From assembly GCF_023721755.1 (NCBI RefSeq), contig NZ_JAMDLH010000010.1:101112-165111 (forward strand): a DNA stretch of 64,000 nt. Reading direction: 5' to 3'. This document shows, piece by piece, positions 31,010 through 41,322 of this stretch (the stretch's first letter is position 1; each line of letters starts with the position of its first letter). Below the pieces are notes generated by a model. The model worked only from the letters and a program-made list of their open reading frames with translations, had not been told where the DNA came from and made no database searches. Both the position numbers and the translations under genes were made by a program. The stretch comes from Pleomorphomonas sp. NRK KF1 (GTDB taxonomy: Bacteria > Pseudomonadota > Alphaproteobacteria > Rhizobiales > Pleomorphomonadaceae).

Positions 31010-31333
31010 ATGGCTAACATGAACTCCGCCTTGCTCGCTCTTGCCGATCCCACGCGTCGCGCCGTGTTCGAACGCGTGGCGCGATCCCCTGCGCCCGTGG
31101 GCGACATTGCCAAGGGGCTCCCGGTGTCCCGGCCTGCGGTGTCGCAGCATCTCAAGGTGCTGAAGGAGGCCGGGTTGGTGTTGGATCATGCCGAAGGTGC
31201 GCGACGCATCTATCGTATCGATCCCCGGGGGCTCGGACCGCTCAGGGCGTGGCTCGATCAGTTCTGGGGTGCGGCTCTCGACGCCTTCGCCGCCGATCTC
31301 GAAACGCAAGCAAAGGATGACGAGCATGACTGA
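31010..31333 (+). CDS. ArsR-family transcriptional regulator
   Basis: 107 residues, a single winged helix: LALADPTRRAVFERVARSPAP, SRPAVSQHLKVLKEAGLV, GARRIYRIDPRGL. There are no metal-binding Cys pairs, so it is not a classical arsenic sensor; it belongs to the group paired with SRPBCC proteins. The following SRPBCC gene overlaps its 3' end. The start is 31010, or the ATG at 31019. A likely operator abuts the start. Confidence 0.9.
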   Translation: MANMNSALLALADPTRRAVFERVARSPAPVGDIAKGLPVSRPAVSQHLKVLKEAGLVLDHAEGARRIYRIDPRGLGPLRAWLDQFWGAALDAFAADLETQAKDDEHD

Positions 31334-31796
31334 CACGATCGTTGCCGCCCCCGTTCGCCGTTCGGTGACCGTCAGGGCGGACCCGGCGCGGGCCTTCCAG
31401 GCCTTCGTCGGCAACATCGGCCGGTGGTGGCCGAGGAGCCATGCCATCGGCGGCAAGCCGCTCGTCGATGCCGTGCTGGAGCCGAAGATCGGCGGCCGCT
31501 GGTATGAGGTGGGCGAGGATGGCTCGACCTGCGAGTGGGGGAAGGTGCTGGCCTACGAGCCGCCGGGGCGTCTGGTTCTCGCCTGGCAGATCGATGCCGA
31601 CTGGAGATATGACCCCGACCTGATCACCGAAGTCGAGGTGTTGTTCGTCCCCGACGGCGAGGGAACCCGCGTCGAGCTTGAGCATCGCAATATCGAGCGC
31701 TTCGGCGCCAGGGCGGCGGCGGTGGCCGAAATGCTCGGCTCGGACGGCGGCTGGACGCTTATCCTCGGGCTTTATGCCGAGAGCACGGCGGCCTGA
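31326..31796 (+). CDS. SRPBCC (AHSA1-like) protein
   Basis: 156 residues: VRADPARAFQAFVGNIGRWWP, PKIGGRWYEVGEDGSTCEWGKVLAYEPPGRLVLAWQI, and GGWTLILGLYAES at the C-terminus. It is a hydrophobic-ligand-binding barrel. Its ATG overlaps the ArsR stop by 8 nt, with AAAGGA upstream, so the pair is translationally coupled. Together they mirror the fused protein encoded at 20992-21777. Confidence 0.88.
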   Translation: MTDTIVAAPVRRSVTVRADPARAFQAFVGNIGRWWPRSHAIGGKPLVDAVLEPKIGGRWYEVGEDGSTCEWGKVLAYEPPGRLVLAWQIDADWRYDPDLITEVEVLFVPDGEGTRVELEHRNIERFGARAAAVAEMLGSDGGWTLILGLYAESTAA

Positions 31797-31814
31797 GCGG
31801 CCTCCGTGGTGGAC

Positions 31815-31841
31815 GGGAGCCCCGGTGATCCGGGGCTTCCC
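31815..31841. terminator. Bidirectional hairpin between the SRPBCC gene and purB
   Basis: AGCCCCGG-TGAT-CCGGGGCT core, extended by GGG/CCC across a mismatch. It lies between convergent genes; T runs are short. Confidence 0.65.
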
Positions 31842-31848
31842 ATCGCTG

Positions 31849-33174
31849 TCATTCGCCGAACACGCGGGCGAAGATCGTTTCGACGTGCTTCAAGTGATAG
31901 TCGAGGTCGAACTTGTCGCGGATCTCTTCCTCGGAGAGGGCGGCGCGCACCTCGCTGTCCTTCAGAAGCTCCGACAGGAAGTCGACGGTCGAGCTGCCAC
32001 CGTGGTGGTAGCTTTCCCAGACCTTCATGGCGTTGCGCTGGACGAGGCGGTAGGCGTCCTCCCGCGAGACGCCGGCCTGCGTCAGCGCCAGCAGGATGCG
32101 CTGCGAATGAACGAGGCCGCCGAGACGATCCATGTTGGCGACCATGCGCTCGGGGTAGACCAGGAGCTTGTCGACGACGTTGGTCAGACGGGCGAGGGCG
32201 AAGTCGAGCGTGATGGTGGCGTCGGGGCCGATGTAGCGTTCCACCGACGAGTGCGAGATATCGCGCTCGTGCCAGAGGGCGACGTTCTCCAGAGCCGGCG
32301 TCACGGCGGCGCGAACGACGCGGGCAAGGCCGGTGAGGTTCTCGGTCAGCACCGGGTTGCGCTTGTGCGGCATGGCCGACGAGCCCTTCTGGCCGGGGGA
32401 GAAATACTCCTCGGCTTCCAGAACTTCGGTGCGCTGCAGGTGGCGGATCTCGATGGCGAGGCGCTCGACCGACGAGGCGACGACGCCGAGCGTGGCGAAG
32501 AACATGGCGTGGCGGTCGCGCGGGATGACCTGCGTCGAAACCGGTTCGGGCCGCAGGCCCAGCGCCTCGGCGACATGGATCTCGACGCGCGGGTCGATGT
32601 TGGCGAAGGTGCCGACGGCGCCGGAAATGGCGCAGGTGGAAATCTCCTCGCGAGCGGCGACGAGACGGGCGCGGCAGCGGTCGAACTCGGCGTAGGCTTC
32701 GGCCATCTTCAGCCCGAAGGTGACCGGTTCGGCGTGGATGCCGTGGCTGCGGCCGATGCAGACGGTGCGCTTGTGCTCCTTGGCGCGGCGCTTCAGCGCG
32801 GCGAGCAGGGCATCGAGGTCGGCGATCAACAGATCGGCGGCTCGCTTCAGCTGAACGTTGAAGCAGGTGTCGAGCACGTCCGAGGAGGTGAGGCCCTGGT
32901 GGACGAAGCGGCTGTCGGGGCCGACGAACTCGGCCAGATGGGTCAGGAAGGCGATGACGTCGTGCTTGGTGACCCGTTCGATCTCGTCGATGCGGTCGAC
33001 GTCGAATGTCGCTGCACCGCCCTTCTCCCAGATGGTCTTGGCCGCGTCCTTTGGCACCACGCCGATGGCGGCGAGGGCATCGGTGGCGTGCGCCTCGATC
33101 TCGAACCAGATGCGGAACTTGGTCTCCTGGCTCCAGATGGCGGTCATCTCGGGGCGGGCGTAGCGCGGGATCAT
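31849..33174 (-). CDS. purB: Adenylosuccinate lyase
   Basis: 441 residues. The fumarase/ASL superfamily signature is [15 protein letters not shown], with the catalytic regions [14 protein letters not shown] and LTSSDVLDT. It acts twice in purine synthesis, on SAICAR and on adenylosuccinate. The N-terminus [19 protein letters not shown] matches the family exactly. It stands apart from the main pur cluster by about 3 kb and has its own promoter. Confidence 0.97.
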   Translation of the reverse strand: MIPRYARPEMTAIWSQETKFRIWFEIEAHATDALAAIGVVPKDAAKTIWEKGGAATFDVDRIDEIERVTKHDVIAFLTHLAEFVGPDSRFVHQGLTSSDVLDTCFNVQLKRAADLLIADLDALLAALKRRAKEHKRTVCIGRSHGIHAEPVTFGLKMAEAYAEFDRCRARLVAAREEISTCAISGAVGTFANIDPRVEIHVAEALGLRPEPVSTQVIPRDRHAMFFATLGVVASSVERLAIEIRHLQRTEVLEAEEYFSPGQKGSSAMPHKRNPVLTENLTGLARVVRAAVTPALENVALWHERDISHSSVERYIGPDATITLDFALARLTNVVDKLLVYPERMVANMDRLGGLVHSQRILLALTQAGVSREDAYRLVQRNAMKVWESYHHGGSSTVDFLSELLKDSEVRAALSEEEIRDKFDLDYHLKHVETIFARVFGE

Positions 33175-33343
33175 GGCTCGGCCTTCTCTTGTGGGAATGG
33201 GCGCGGTTTAGCAGGAAGGGCGAGGGGGCTCAACCGGCCTCGCAACGCCGCGCGCAGCCCGGCAGTCCGGAGACTCATGAACTGAGTCCGAATTCAACAG
33301 TAATTATATGATTTTAAACGGTTTTCTGACTCGGTGGGTCGGT

Positions 33344-33904
33344 TCAGGCTTCGCTGTAATGTCTGTCGTGGTAGATCAACACTTCCTTGGCGCCGTCGGA
33401 ATCGCGTGGCTTGGTCAGCGTGGCGACCACGGTGCCGAAGTAGACCGTATGCGAGCCGACGTCCTGGAACGACAGCAGGCGGCAATCGAGCGCCATGATG
33501 GCATCCTTCAGAACGGGCGAACCGGTGGAAAGCACCGTCCAGTCGCCGTGCTTGAAGCGGTCTTCCAGGTGCAGTCCGGTCCGGCCGGCAAAAATATTGG
33601 CCAGTGTTACTGCATCTTTAGGTAGCAGGTTGATCGAGAACTGAGCATTCTCCTGCATAAGCCTGTTTTGCGGGCTCTTGCGGTTGAGGCAGGCCAGCAC
33701 AGTCGGCGGATCGTCGGACACGGAGGCGACGGCGGTGGCCGTAAAACCGGCCTTTCCCGCAGGACCTGCGGTGGTCACGATGCTGACGCCCGAGGGCAAG
33801 CGGGCGATCGCATCGCGAAATGCCTCGCCGGTGGCCGGCGACAGTGCATTCGTGGCGCTTTCCTGCCCAGAAAAGTCGCGCTCGGCTGTGCTGTCGGTGG
33901 CCAT
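33344..33904 (-). CDS. Flavin reductase domain protein (RutF/HpaC-like)
   Basis: 186 residues with a split-barrel FMN-binding fold: FRDAIARLPSGVSIVTT, GFTATAVASVSDDPPTVLACLNRKSP, FSINLLPKDAVTLANIFAG, and the C-terminal HDRHY. The family supplies reduced flavin to two-component monooxygenases; no partner monooxygenase is adjacent. The ATG at 33904 is used. Residues 1-28 are a low-complexity head. Confidence 0.88.
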   Translation of the reverse strand: MATDSTAERDFSGQESATNALSPATGEAFRDAIARLPSGVSIVTTAGPAGKAGFTATAVASVSDDPPTVLACLNRKSPQNRLMQENAQFSINLLPKDAVTLANIFAGRTGLHLEDRFKHGDWTVLSTGSPVLKDAIMALDCRLLSFQDVGSHTVYFGTVVATLTKPRDSDGAKEVLIYHDRHYSEA

Positions 33905-34280
33905 TGTCGTCTCTCGCAAAGCGAATCCGTTGATCTGCCTACGCTTATCACGAACGGAGCGCCTGTCAGACCCCCCATAATGCGGTCACGCCAAAAACGG
34001 CAAACTTCTTGCATAGGGGTGGCGGGGCGCGGGTTGCACTTTGATCGAGCCTTTTCGGAGATTACGCGTAAATCACCGAAATATAGCCTGATCACAGGGT
34101 TATTCGCCGGCTATTGGTGCAAATGGCCGAATTTATCTTCTTGAGGGGGGATTCCGTATGCAATGACAAGGGGCTCGGTTGTCTTGATCGATCGATCCTG
34201 TTAATGGAATCCATAACGCCCACAAATGAAGCAGCCTGGAAAATGCTGCCACCAAGGGCGTCTGCAGGGGGTCTCAGTTT
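33905..34280. other. Upstream region of the liv operon
   Basis: 376 nt, more AT-rich than the flanks. It must hold the livH promoter and that of the divergent flavin reductase. No supported gene and no clear hairpin with a T run were found. AGGGGGT precedes livH by 8 nt. Confidence 0.5.
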
Positions 34281-35201
34281 ATGGAAGTTTTCGTCCAGCA
34301 GGTGATCAATGGGATCACGATCGGATCGCTGTACGGTCTGATCGCCATTGGTTACACCATGGTTTTCGGCATCATCGGCATGGTGAATTTCGCCCATGGC
34401 GATGTGTTCATGGTGTCTGCCTTCTTCGCTCTCATCTTTCTCCTGGTGCTGACGTCCTGGCTCGGCATCGCCTCGATGACATTGGCGCTTATTCTCGTCA
34501 TGGTCGTGGCGATGGTGCTGACAGGATTGCTCGTCTGGGCGATCGAACGCGTCGCCTATGCGCCACTCAGAGGCTCCTTCCGCCTCGCGCCGCTCATCTC
34601 GGCCATCGGAATGTCGATCGTGCTGTCGAACTTCATCCAGGTCGCCCAGGGTCCGCGCAACAAGCCGATCCCGCCGGTGACGCGCGACGTCTACACGCTG
34701 TGGGAAGGCGCCAACGGCTACCCGGTCAACCTTTCCCTCAAGCAGATCATCATCTGGGTGGTGACGGCGCTGCTGCTCGCCGCCTTCTGGTACGTGGTGC
34801 AGAAGACGGCGCTCGGCCGGGCGCAGCGCGCCTGCGAGCAGGACCGCAAGATGGCCTCGCTGCTCGGCGTCAATGTCGACCGCACCATTTCGCTGACCTT
34901 CGTCATCGGCGCGGCGCTGGCCGCCGTCGCGGGTACGCTGTTCCTCATGTACTACGGCGTCGTGGTGTTCTCCGACGGCTTCACGCCGGGCGTCAAGGCG
35001 TTCACGGCGGCGGTTCTCGGCGGCATCGGCTCGCTGCCGGGCGCGGTTCTCGGCGGGCTCCTGATCGGCCTCATCGAGACATTGTGGGGCCAGTATGTCT
35101 CGGCCGACTACCAGAACGTCGCCGCCTTCTCGATCCTGGTCATCGTGCTGATCTTCATGCCGCAGGGCCTGCTCGGTCGTCCGGAAGTCGAGAAGGTCTG
35201 A
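34281..35201 (+). CDS. livH: Branched-chain amino acid ABC transporter permease LivH
   Basis: 306 residues, about eight membrane helices. It starts with [22 protein letters not shown] and NFAHGDVFM, which are LivH hallmarks, and has the EAA-like loop [18 protein letters not shown] and [10 protein letters not shown] near the end. It forms the inner-membrane channel with LivM. It is the first gene of livH-M-G-F and is followed 2 nt later by livM. Confidence 0.95.
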   Translation: MEVFVQQVINGITIGSLYGLIAIGYTMVFGIIGMVNFAHGDVFMVSAFFALIFLLVLTSWLGIASMTLALILVMVVAMVLTGLLVWAIERVAYAPLRGSFRLAPLISAIGMSIVLSNFIQVAQGPRNKPIPPVTRDVYTLWEGANGYPVNLSLKQIIIWVVTALLLAAFWYVVQKTALGRAQRACEQDRKMASLLGVNVDRTISLTFVIGAALAAVAGTLFLMYYGVVVFSDGFTPGVKAFTAAVLGGIGSLPGAVLGGLLIGLIETLWGQYVSADYQNVAAFSILVIVLIFMPQGLLGRPEVEKV

Positions 35202-35203
35202 TC

Positions 35204-36598
35204 ATGAACTCAGCTGTGAAGTCCAAAGACGGGGCGGGCATCGATTTCGGCCGCGCCCTCAAGGATGGCGTGCTCATCGGGATCGTCGCCTTCGCCCTGC
35301 TCGGGCCTCTGGTCGGCCTCAAGACCGACCAGAACATGGCCAACGAACTGATCCTGCAGAACAGGCTCGGCCTCGCCGCCATATTGTCGGTGATCATCGG
35401 CGTCGGCAGGTTCCTGCTGTCGGCCTTCATCTACCCATGGATCGCCGCGCGCGGCCGCCGCAGCAAGTCGGCGGTGACGCTGGCCGAGCTGGAGGCGCGG
35501 GCAAGGGTCACCCGGGGGCTTTCGGTCACCGGTCTGGTCTTCCTGTTCGTCTACCCGATCCTGATCATCTCGCTGTTCGGCGTGCAGGGATCGATCAAGT
35601 GGGTCGACAACTACGGCGTCCAGATCCTGATCTACGTGATGCTGGGCTGGGGCCTCAACATCGTCATCGGCCTCGCCGGACTGCTCGACCTCGGCTACGT
35701 CGCCTTCTATGCGGTCGGCGCCTACTCCTACGCGCTGCTCGCCATCAACTTCCACCTCAGCTTCTGGGTGCTGTTGCCGGTGGCCGGCATTCTCGCCGCC
35801 TTCTGGGGCATCATCCTCGGCTTCCCGGTGCTCCGGCTCCGGGGCGACTATCTCGCCATCGTCACGCTGGCCTTCGGCGAGATCATCCGTCTGGTGCTGA
35901 TCAACTGGAAGGACTTCTCAGGTGGCTCGGCGGGTATCTCGTCGATCCCCAAGGTGACGTTGTTCGGCATCTACTCCTTCGACATGGGCGCCTCCAACAG
36001 CTTCATCAAGGCGTTCCATCTCTCGCCGTCGTCGGCCTATTACAAGGTGTTCCTCTACTACCTGATCCTGCTTCTGGCGCTGCTCACCGCCTTCATCACC
36101 ATCAGGCTTCGCCGCCTGCCGATCGGCCGCGCCTGGGAGGCGCTGCGCGAGGATGAGGTGGCCTGCCGGTCGCTCGGCATCAATACCACCAACACCAAGC
36201 TGACGGCCTTCGCCATCGGCGCCATGTTCGGTGGCTTCGCCGGATCCTTCTTCGCTGCCCGTCAGGGCTTCGTCTCGCCGGAATCCTTCATCTTCATGGA
36301 GTCGGCGGTCATCGTCGCCATCGTGGTGCTGGGCGGCATGGGATCGATGATCGGCGTCGCGCTGGCGGCGGTGGCCATGATCGGCGGCACCGAGCTCCTG
36401 CGCGAGCTCGACTTCCTGAAGCTGGTGTTCGGCAAGGACTTCAACCCCGACCAGTACCGCATGCTGCTGTTCGGCCTCGCCATGGTGATCATCATGGTGT
36501 GGAAACCGAGAGGCTTCGTCTCAGCTCGTCAGCCGACCGCCTTCCTGTTCAAGCGGAAGACGGTTTCAGGCGATCTCGTGAAGGAAGGCCACGGCTGA
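35204..36598 (+). CDS. livM: Branched-chain amino acid ABC transporter permease LivM
   Basis: 464 residues, with ten or so hydrophobic segments. The core [43 protein letters not shown] and [21 protein letters not shown] (EAA loop) is diagnostic. The N-terminal 130 residues contain two to three extra helices, as in the long alphaproteobacterial form. The ATG at 35204 follows the livH stop; the frame is open upstream but overlaps livH. Confidence 0.94.
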   Translation: MNSAVKSKDGAGIDFGRALKDGVLIGIVAFALLGPLVGLKTDQNMANELILQNRLGLAAILSVIIGVGRFLLSAFIYPWIAARGRRSKSAVTLAELEARARVTRGLSVTGLVFLFVYPILIISLFGVQGSIKWVDNYGVQILIYVMLGWGLNIVIGLAGLLDLGYVAFYAVGAYSYALLAINFHLSFWVLLPVAGILAAFWGIILGFPVLRLRGDYLAIVTLAFGEIIRLVLINWKDFSGGSAGISSIPKVTLFGIYSFDMGASNSFIKAFHLSPSSAYYKVFLYYLILLLALLTAFITIRLRRLPIGRAWEALREDEVACRSLGINTTNTKLTAFAIGAMFGGFAGSFFAARQGFVSPESFIFMESAVIVAIVVLGGMGSMIGVALAAVAMIGGTELLRELDFLKLVFGKDFNPDQYRMLLFGLAMVIIMVWKPRGFVSARQPTAFLFKRKTVSGDLVKEGHG

Positions 36599-36599
36599 C

Positions 36600-37484
36600 A
36601 TGACCACCTCTCATCGGAACTGGGACAGCGATCCTGTCCTCACCGTCGAGCATCTGACCATGCGCTTCGGCGGTCTCGTGGCGGTGAACGACCTTAGCTT
36701 CTCCGTCGGTCGGGGCGACATCACGGCGCTGATCGGTCCCAACGGGGCCGGCAAGACGACGGTGTTCAACTGCATCACCGGCTTCTACAAGCCGACCACC
36801 GGCATGATGTCGATGCGGACGCGGGACGGATCGCTGCATCTTCTCGAGCGGCTGCCCGACTTCGTGGTTGCGCGCAAGGCCAAGGTGGCCCGCACTTTCC
36901 AGAACATCCGCCTGTTCTCGGGCATGACGCTTCTGGAAAACCTGCTGGTCGCCCAGCACAATCCGCTGATGATCGCTTCGGGCATGACCATTCTCGGCGT
37001 GCTCGGCATCGGCGGCTACAAGACCCATGAACGGGAAGCGATCGAACGGGCCCGTTACTGGCTCGACAAGATCGGTCTCATCGATCGTGCCGACGACCCG
37101 GCCGGCGATCTGCCCTACGGTGCCCAGCGCCGCCTGGAGATCGCCCGCGCCATGTGCACCGGTCCGGATCTGCTCTGCCTCGACGAGCCGGCGGCCGGCC
37201 TCAACCCGCGTGAATCGGCCGAGCTCAACGCGCTGCTGCTGTCGATCCGCAAGGACGACGGCACCTCGATCCTGCTCATCGAGCACGACATGTCGGTGGT
37301 GATGGGAATCTCCGACCATGTCGTCGTGCTCGAATACGGCACCAAGATCGCCGACGGTACGCCCACCGAGACGCGGAACGATCCGCGCGTCATCGCCGCC
37401 TATCTCGGCGTCGACGACGAAGAAGTGGAAGAGATCGAGCACGAGCTCGACGAGACGACCGGCAGCGAAGGGGGCAGGGCATGA
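36600..37484 (+). CDS. livG: Branched-chain amino acid ABC transporter ATPase LivG
   Basis: 294 residues. Walker A GPNGAGKTT, Q-loop ARTFQNIRLF, signature LPYGAQRRLEI, Walker B LLCLDEPAAGLNP and the switch His in LIEHDMSVVM. The C-terminus has an unusually acidic tail (DDEEVEEIEHELDE). It powers uptake together with LivF. Stop and start of livF overlap (ATGA). Confidence 0.95.
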   Translation: MTTSHRNWDSDPVLTVEHLTMRFGGLVAVNDLSFSVGRGDITALIGPNGAGKTTVFNCITGFYKPTTGMMSMRTRDGSLHLLERLPDFVVARKAKVARTFQNIRLFSGMTLLENLLVAQHNPLMIASGMTILGVLGIGGYKTHEREAIERARYWLDKIGLIDRADDPAGDLPYGAQRRLEIARAMCTGPDLLCLDEPAAGLNPRESAELNALLLSIRKDDGTSILLIEHDMSVVMGISDHVVVLEYGTKIADGTPTETRNDPRVIAAYLGVDDEEVEEIEHELDETTGSEGGRA

Positions 37485-38218
37485 GCGCCACGGACACCAA
37501 GCCCCTGCTGACCATCAGGGGCGTCAAGACCTATTACGGCAACATCATCGCGCTGAAAGGGGTCGACGTCGACGTCCACCAGGGCGAGATCGTCACGCTG
37601 ATCGGCGCCAACGGCGCCGGCAAGTCGACGCTGATGATGACCATCTGCGGCAACCCGAGGGCCCGCGAGGGTTCGATCGTCTACGACGGACAGGACATCA
37701 CGCGCCTGCCGACCCACGAGATCGCCCGCCTCCGGATCGCTCAGTCGCCCGAGGGGCGACGCATCTTCCCGCGCATGACCGTGCTCGAGAATCTGCAGAT
37801 GGGCGCGTCGATCGACAACATGGAGTTCTTCGACACCGACATCCAGTACATGTTCGACCTGTTTCCCCGCCTCAAGGAGCGCCTCAACCAGCGCGGCGGC
37901 ACGCTTTCGGGCGGCGAACAGCAGATGCTCGCCATCGCCCGCGCGCTGATGGCCCGGCCGAAGCTGCTGATGCTGGACGAGCCGTCGCTCGGTCTGGCGC
38001 CGTTGATCGTCAAGCAGATCTTCGACGCCATCCGCGAGCTCAACCGGCGCGACGGCCTCACGGTGTTCCTGGTCGAGCAGAACGCGTTCCATGCGCTGAA
38101 GCTCGCCCATCGCGGCTACGTGATGGTCAACGGCGTGATCACCATGAGTGGCTCCGGCCGCGAACTTCTCGAGAACCCCGAGGTGCGCGCCGCGTATCTC
38201 GAGGGTGGTGCCCACTAA
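37481..38218 (+). CDS. livF: Branched-chain amino acid ABC transporter ATPase LivF
   Basis: 245 residues. Walker A GANGAGKST, Q-loop SPEGRRIFPRMTVLENLQ, signature LSGGEQQML, Walker B LLMLDEPSLGLAP and switch His/Gln region LVEQNAFHALK. It is the second ATPase of the heterodimer. Translationally coupled to livG. Confidence 0.95.
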   Translation: MSATDTKPLLTIRGVKTYYGNIIALKGVDVDVHQGEIVTLIGANGAGKSTLMMTICGNPRAREGSIVYDGQDITRLPTHEIARLRIAQSPEGRRIFPRMTVLENLQMGASIDNMEFFDTDIQYMFDLFPRLKERLNQRGGTLSGGEQQMLAIARALMARPKLLMLDEPSLGLAPLIVKQIFDAIRELNRRDGLTVFLVEQNAFHALKLAHRGYVMVNGVITMSGSGRELLENPEVRAAYLEGGAH

Positions 38219-38286
38219 CACTGGCTGGGCCTGTGGTCGTGGGAGAGCGGTTCTGCTTTCCCCGGCAGGCCCTAAGGAGAAAGATC

Positions 38287-38634
38287 ATGCAGGGCATCCT
38301 CTACGAAGAGGCGTCGAGCCTCACCTTTATCTTCGTCACGCTTCTTCTGGGCGGCCTCGGCGCCTGGATGACCGGCCGCGCCTGCGCCAAGACGTGGCGG
38401 CCGAGGCCGGTGATGGCGGTTTACGTGGCGATCCTCTCCGTCGGCATCCGTTTCATCCACTTCTCCATCTTCAGCGGCACGTTGCTGTCGCTGCACTACT
38501 ACCTCGTCGATGCGATCGTGCTCGAAGCCATCGCCTTCGCCGGATTCCAGTTTACGCGCGCGCGGCAAATGGCTACGCAGTATTACTGGCTCTACGAGTT
38601 GACCGGTCCCTTCTCCTGGAAGGGGCGCGGTTGA
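38287..38634 (+). CDS. DUF6867-type small membrane protein of the liv operon
   Basis: 115 residues with about three membrane helices: MQGILYEEASSLTFIFVTLLLGG, MAVYVAILSVGIRFIHFSIF, and HYYLVDAIVLEAIAFAGF, then a C-terminal TQYYWLYELTGPFSWKGRG. It resembles the family that travels with branched-chain amino acid ABC genes in alphaproteobacteria. The role is unknown. AAGGAG lies 9 nt upstream. Located between livF and the binding-protein genes. Confidence 0.8.
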   Translation: MQGILYEEASSLTFIFVTLLLGGLGAWMTGRACAKTWRPRPVMAVYVAILSVGIRFIHFSIFSGTLLSLHYYLVDAIVLEAIAFAGFQFTRARQMATQYYWLYELTGPFSWKGRG

Positions 38635-38798
38635 GCGGAAACGGCGAGGCCGGGGCTGGAATTTCAGCCGTGGCCAGGCGTTCCGGGTGGCGACCGGCAA
38701 ATGGAGCAGGGGTTTTCTCCGCCGGCCGCCGCTTAGTACCCAGGGCTCGGGAATGGGCCCGCTAGACTTCCAGTGACAGAAAAATGGGAGACCACAAC

Positions 38799-39917
38799 AT
38801 GAAGAAGTTCCTCCTGTCCGGCGTCGTGTTTGCCGCTGGCCTCGCCTTCGCCGGCGCAGCTTCGGCCGACGTCATCATCGGTGTCGCCGGCCCGCTGACC
38901 GGTCCGAACGCCGCTTTCGGCGCGCAGCTTCAGAAGGGTGCGGAGCAGGCCGCCGCCGACATCAACGCCGCCGGTGGCATCAACGGCGAGAAGGTGGTGA
39001 TCGAGCTTGGCGACGACGTGTCGGATCCCAAGCAGGGCGTTTCGGTCGCCAACAAGTTCGTGGGTGACGGCGTCCAGTTCGTGGTCGGCCACTTCAACTC
39101 GTCGGTCTCGATCCCCGCGTCCGACGTCTATGCCGAGAATGGCATTTTCCAGGTGACGCCGGCCTCCACCAACCCGAGCTTCACCGAGCGTGGCCTGTGG
39201 AACACCTTCCGCGTCTGTGGTCGCGACGACCAGCAGGGCGCCGTCGCCGGCAAGTACATCGCCGAGAAGCTCGCCGGCAAGAAGGTGGCCGTGCTGCACG
39301 ACAAGACCACCTACGGTCAGGGCCTCGCCGACGAGACCAAGAAGGCGCTCAATGCCGCCGGCGTCACCGAAGCCCTCTATGAAGGCGTCAATGTCGGCGA
39401 CAAGGACTTCTCGGCCCTCATCTCCAAGATGAAGGAAGCCGGCGTCGAGGTCATCTACTGGGGCGGCCTGCACACCGAAGGCGGCCTGATCGCCCGCCAG
39501 TCGGCCGAAGCCGGCCTCAAGGCGACGATGATGTCGGGTGACGGCATCGCCTCCGACGAGTTCGCCGCCATCGGCGGTCCGGCCGTCGAAGGCACGCTGA
39601 TGACGTTCGGCCCCGACCCGCGCCAGAACCCGGCCGCTACTGACGCCGTGAAGAAGTTCCGCGACGCCGGCTTCGAGCCCGAGGCCTACACGCTCTACAG
39701 CTACGCCGCCGTGCAGATCATCGCCGCCGGCGCCAAGGCGGCCGGTTCGACCGACCCGCAGGCGGTGGCCGAGAACGTCCGCAAGGGCGAGCCGATCGCG
39801 ACGGTCATCGGCGAGCTGGCCTATGACGAGAAGGGCGACCGCAAGGACGCCGACTACACCGTCTACGAGTGGTACAAGGCCGACGACGGCAAGATCACCT
39901 ACAAGATGCTGCCGTAA
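38799..39917 (+). CDS. livK: Branched-chain amino acid ABC transporter substrate-binding protein
   Basis: 372 residues. A Sec signal peptide (MKKFLLSGVVFAAGLAFAGAASA) precedes a type 1 periplasmic-binding fold opening DVIIGVAGPLTGPNAAFG and containing GVQFVVGHFNSSVSIPAS and TPASTNPSFTERG. It captures leucine-type amino acids in the periplasm for LivHMGF. AATGGGAG lies before the ATG. It is a separate unit 165 nt after the DUF6867 gene. Confidence 0.92.
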   Translation: MKKFLLSGVVFAAGLAFAGAASADVIIGVAGPLTGPNAAFGAQLQKGAEQAAADINAAGGINGEKVVIELGDDVSDPKQGVSVANKFVGDGVQFVVGHFNSSVSIPASDVYAENGIFQVTPASTNPSFTERGLWNTFRVCGRDDQQGAVAGKYIAEKLAGKKVAVLHDKTTYGQGLADETKKALNAAGVTEALYEGVNVGDKDFSALISKMKEAGVEVIYWGGLHTEGGLIARQSAEAGLKATMMSGDGIASDEFAAIGGPAVEGTLMTFGPDPRQNPAATDAVKKFRDAGFEPEAYTLYSYAAVQIIAAGAKAAGSTDPQAVAENVRKGEPIATVIGELAYDEKGDRKDADYTVYEWYKADDGKITYKMLP

Positions 39918-39965
39918 GTCGTCCTTCGGCCGCTTCGGCGGCCGGAACAGGCACTTCGCATCGGG

Positions 39966-39997
39966 CGCCGCCGGTCACTCCGGCGGCGTTCCGTTTT
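39966..39997 (+). terminator. Terminator after the first liv binding-protein gene
   Basis: 9-bp stem CGCCGCCGG/CCGGCGGCG with a 5-nt loop, followed by TTCCGTTTTG. Confidence 0.75.
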
Positions 39998-40057
39998 GCA
40001 GGCCAAGCTGCTATTGCTGCCTGCAACAGGGTGGATGGCAGAGGGCATCGGTTGGTC

Positions 40058-41173
40058 ATGATGAGCATGTTGGGCGGCATTCGTCGGGCTTGTCTTTCGG
40101 TCGCGGCCCTGGCCGTCATCCTTGTGCCGGCGCGGGCCGAGGTGGTGATCGGCATCGCCGGCCCGATGGGCGGAAGCTTTGCCGATGTCGGCCGCGACAT
40201 CAAAGCCGGCGTGGAGATCGCCGTGGCGACGGCCAACGCGCGCGGCGGCATTGGCGGCGAGAAGATCCGGACCGTCGCCGTCGATGACAAGTGCGAGGCC
40301 GAGACCGCTGCGGCGGTTGCCAACCAGTTGATCGGCAAGGGCGTACGGGCGGTGATCGGTCATGCCTGCACGGCGGCGGCGCTGCCGGCCGCCCGCGTCT
40401 ACGCCGACGCTGGCGTGCTCTTCCTGTCGCCAGCCGCCACCAACCCGCGCTTCACCGACGAGAAGGTCGGCGACGGGGTGTTTCGCTTGACGATCCGCTC
40501 CGATCGGCAGGGGCGGGCGATCGCCGACTACCTGAAGGCCAGGTTCGACGGCAAGCGGGTCGCCTTCGTTCACGACGGCAGCGTCTATGGCCAGGGGCTG
40601 GTCGAGCAGGCGGCCAAGCTGTTCGCCGACCAAGGCGGGGCCGTCGCCATGACCGAGAGATTCACGCCCGGCGAGAAGAGCCAGAACAACCTGATCGGCA
40701 AGATCCAGGATGCTGCGGTGTCGGCGGTGGTGATGGGCGCCCTCCAGGCGGACGCGGCGGTGATCGCCGGCGAGATGCGCGCGCGCGGCCTCGATGCGGC
40801 GCTCATCGGCAATGAGTCGCTGGCGCTGTCCGAGTTCAAGGCGCTGGCGGGCGACGCCGCCGAGGGTACGGTGTTCTTTCTGCCCTTCGTCGACAAGTCG
40901 TTGCCACAGGCGGTGGGGCTGCTGCTGTCGCTCGAGGAACGGCAGCTGATGCCGACGGATACCGTCTTTACCGCCCATGCCGCCACGGAAGCGGCGATCG
41001 CCGCGCTGAACGCGGGTGGCGACCTTGCCGCGCAGGCGGAGTTCCTGCGTGGGAGCGGCGCCAACACCGTGCTCGGCAAGGTCACGTTCGACGCCAAGGG
41101 CGACTGGAGCGGCGGCACCTATGAGTCCTACGTCTGGCGGGGAGACACCTTCGCCCTCCTGCCACAAGACTGA
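40058..41173 (+). CDS. Second LivJ/LivK-type substrate-binding protein
   Basis: 371 residues, homologous to the preceding binding protein but clearly diverged. A signal peptide (residues 1-27, ending ARA) precedes EVVIGIAGPMGGSFADVG. It carries two cysteines in the first lobe (DDKC and GHAC), a disulfide candidate absent from the first protein. The start may be 40058 or 40061. It probably widens the specificity of LivHMGF, an inference from adjacency. No strong ribosome-binding site; a terminator separates it from livK. Confidence 0.88.
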   Translation: MMSMLGGIRRACLSVAALAVILVPARAEVVIGIAGPMGGSFADVGRDIKAGVEIAVATANARGGIGGEKIRTVAVDDKCEAETAAAVANQLIGKGVRAVIGHACTAAALPAARVYADAGVLFLSPAATNPRFTDEKVGDGVFRLTIRSDRQGRAIADYLKARFDGKRVAFVHDGSVYGQGLVEQAAKLFADQGGAVAMTERFTPGEKSQNNLIGKIQDAAVSAVVMGALQADAAVIAGEMRARGLDAALIGNESLALSEFKALAGDAAEGTVFFLPFVDKSLPQAVGLLLSLEERQLMPTDTVFTAHAATEAAIAALNAGGDLAAQAEFLRGSGANTVLGKVTFDAKGDWSGGTYESYVWRGDTFALLPQD

Positions 41174-41322
41174 CGCGCGTTTCCATCGGTTCTCCCGCGA
41201 CCGGCCGCCTTTGCGCGGCTTTTACTGGCGTTTGCTGCCGGCAACTGGTACTGTCGATCCGACGACAAACGAGCAAGCGTGCCGCTCGAGCCCCCGTGTC
41301 GTTCCCGAAAGGGAGCGTGCGG

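Noticed and set aside
34114..34305. 63-codon frame before livH
   Set aside because: Overlaps the livH start and shows no homology or good ribosome-binding site.
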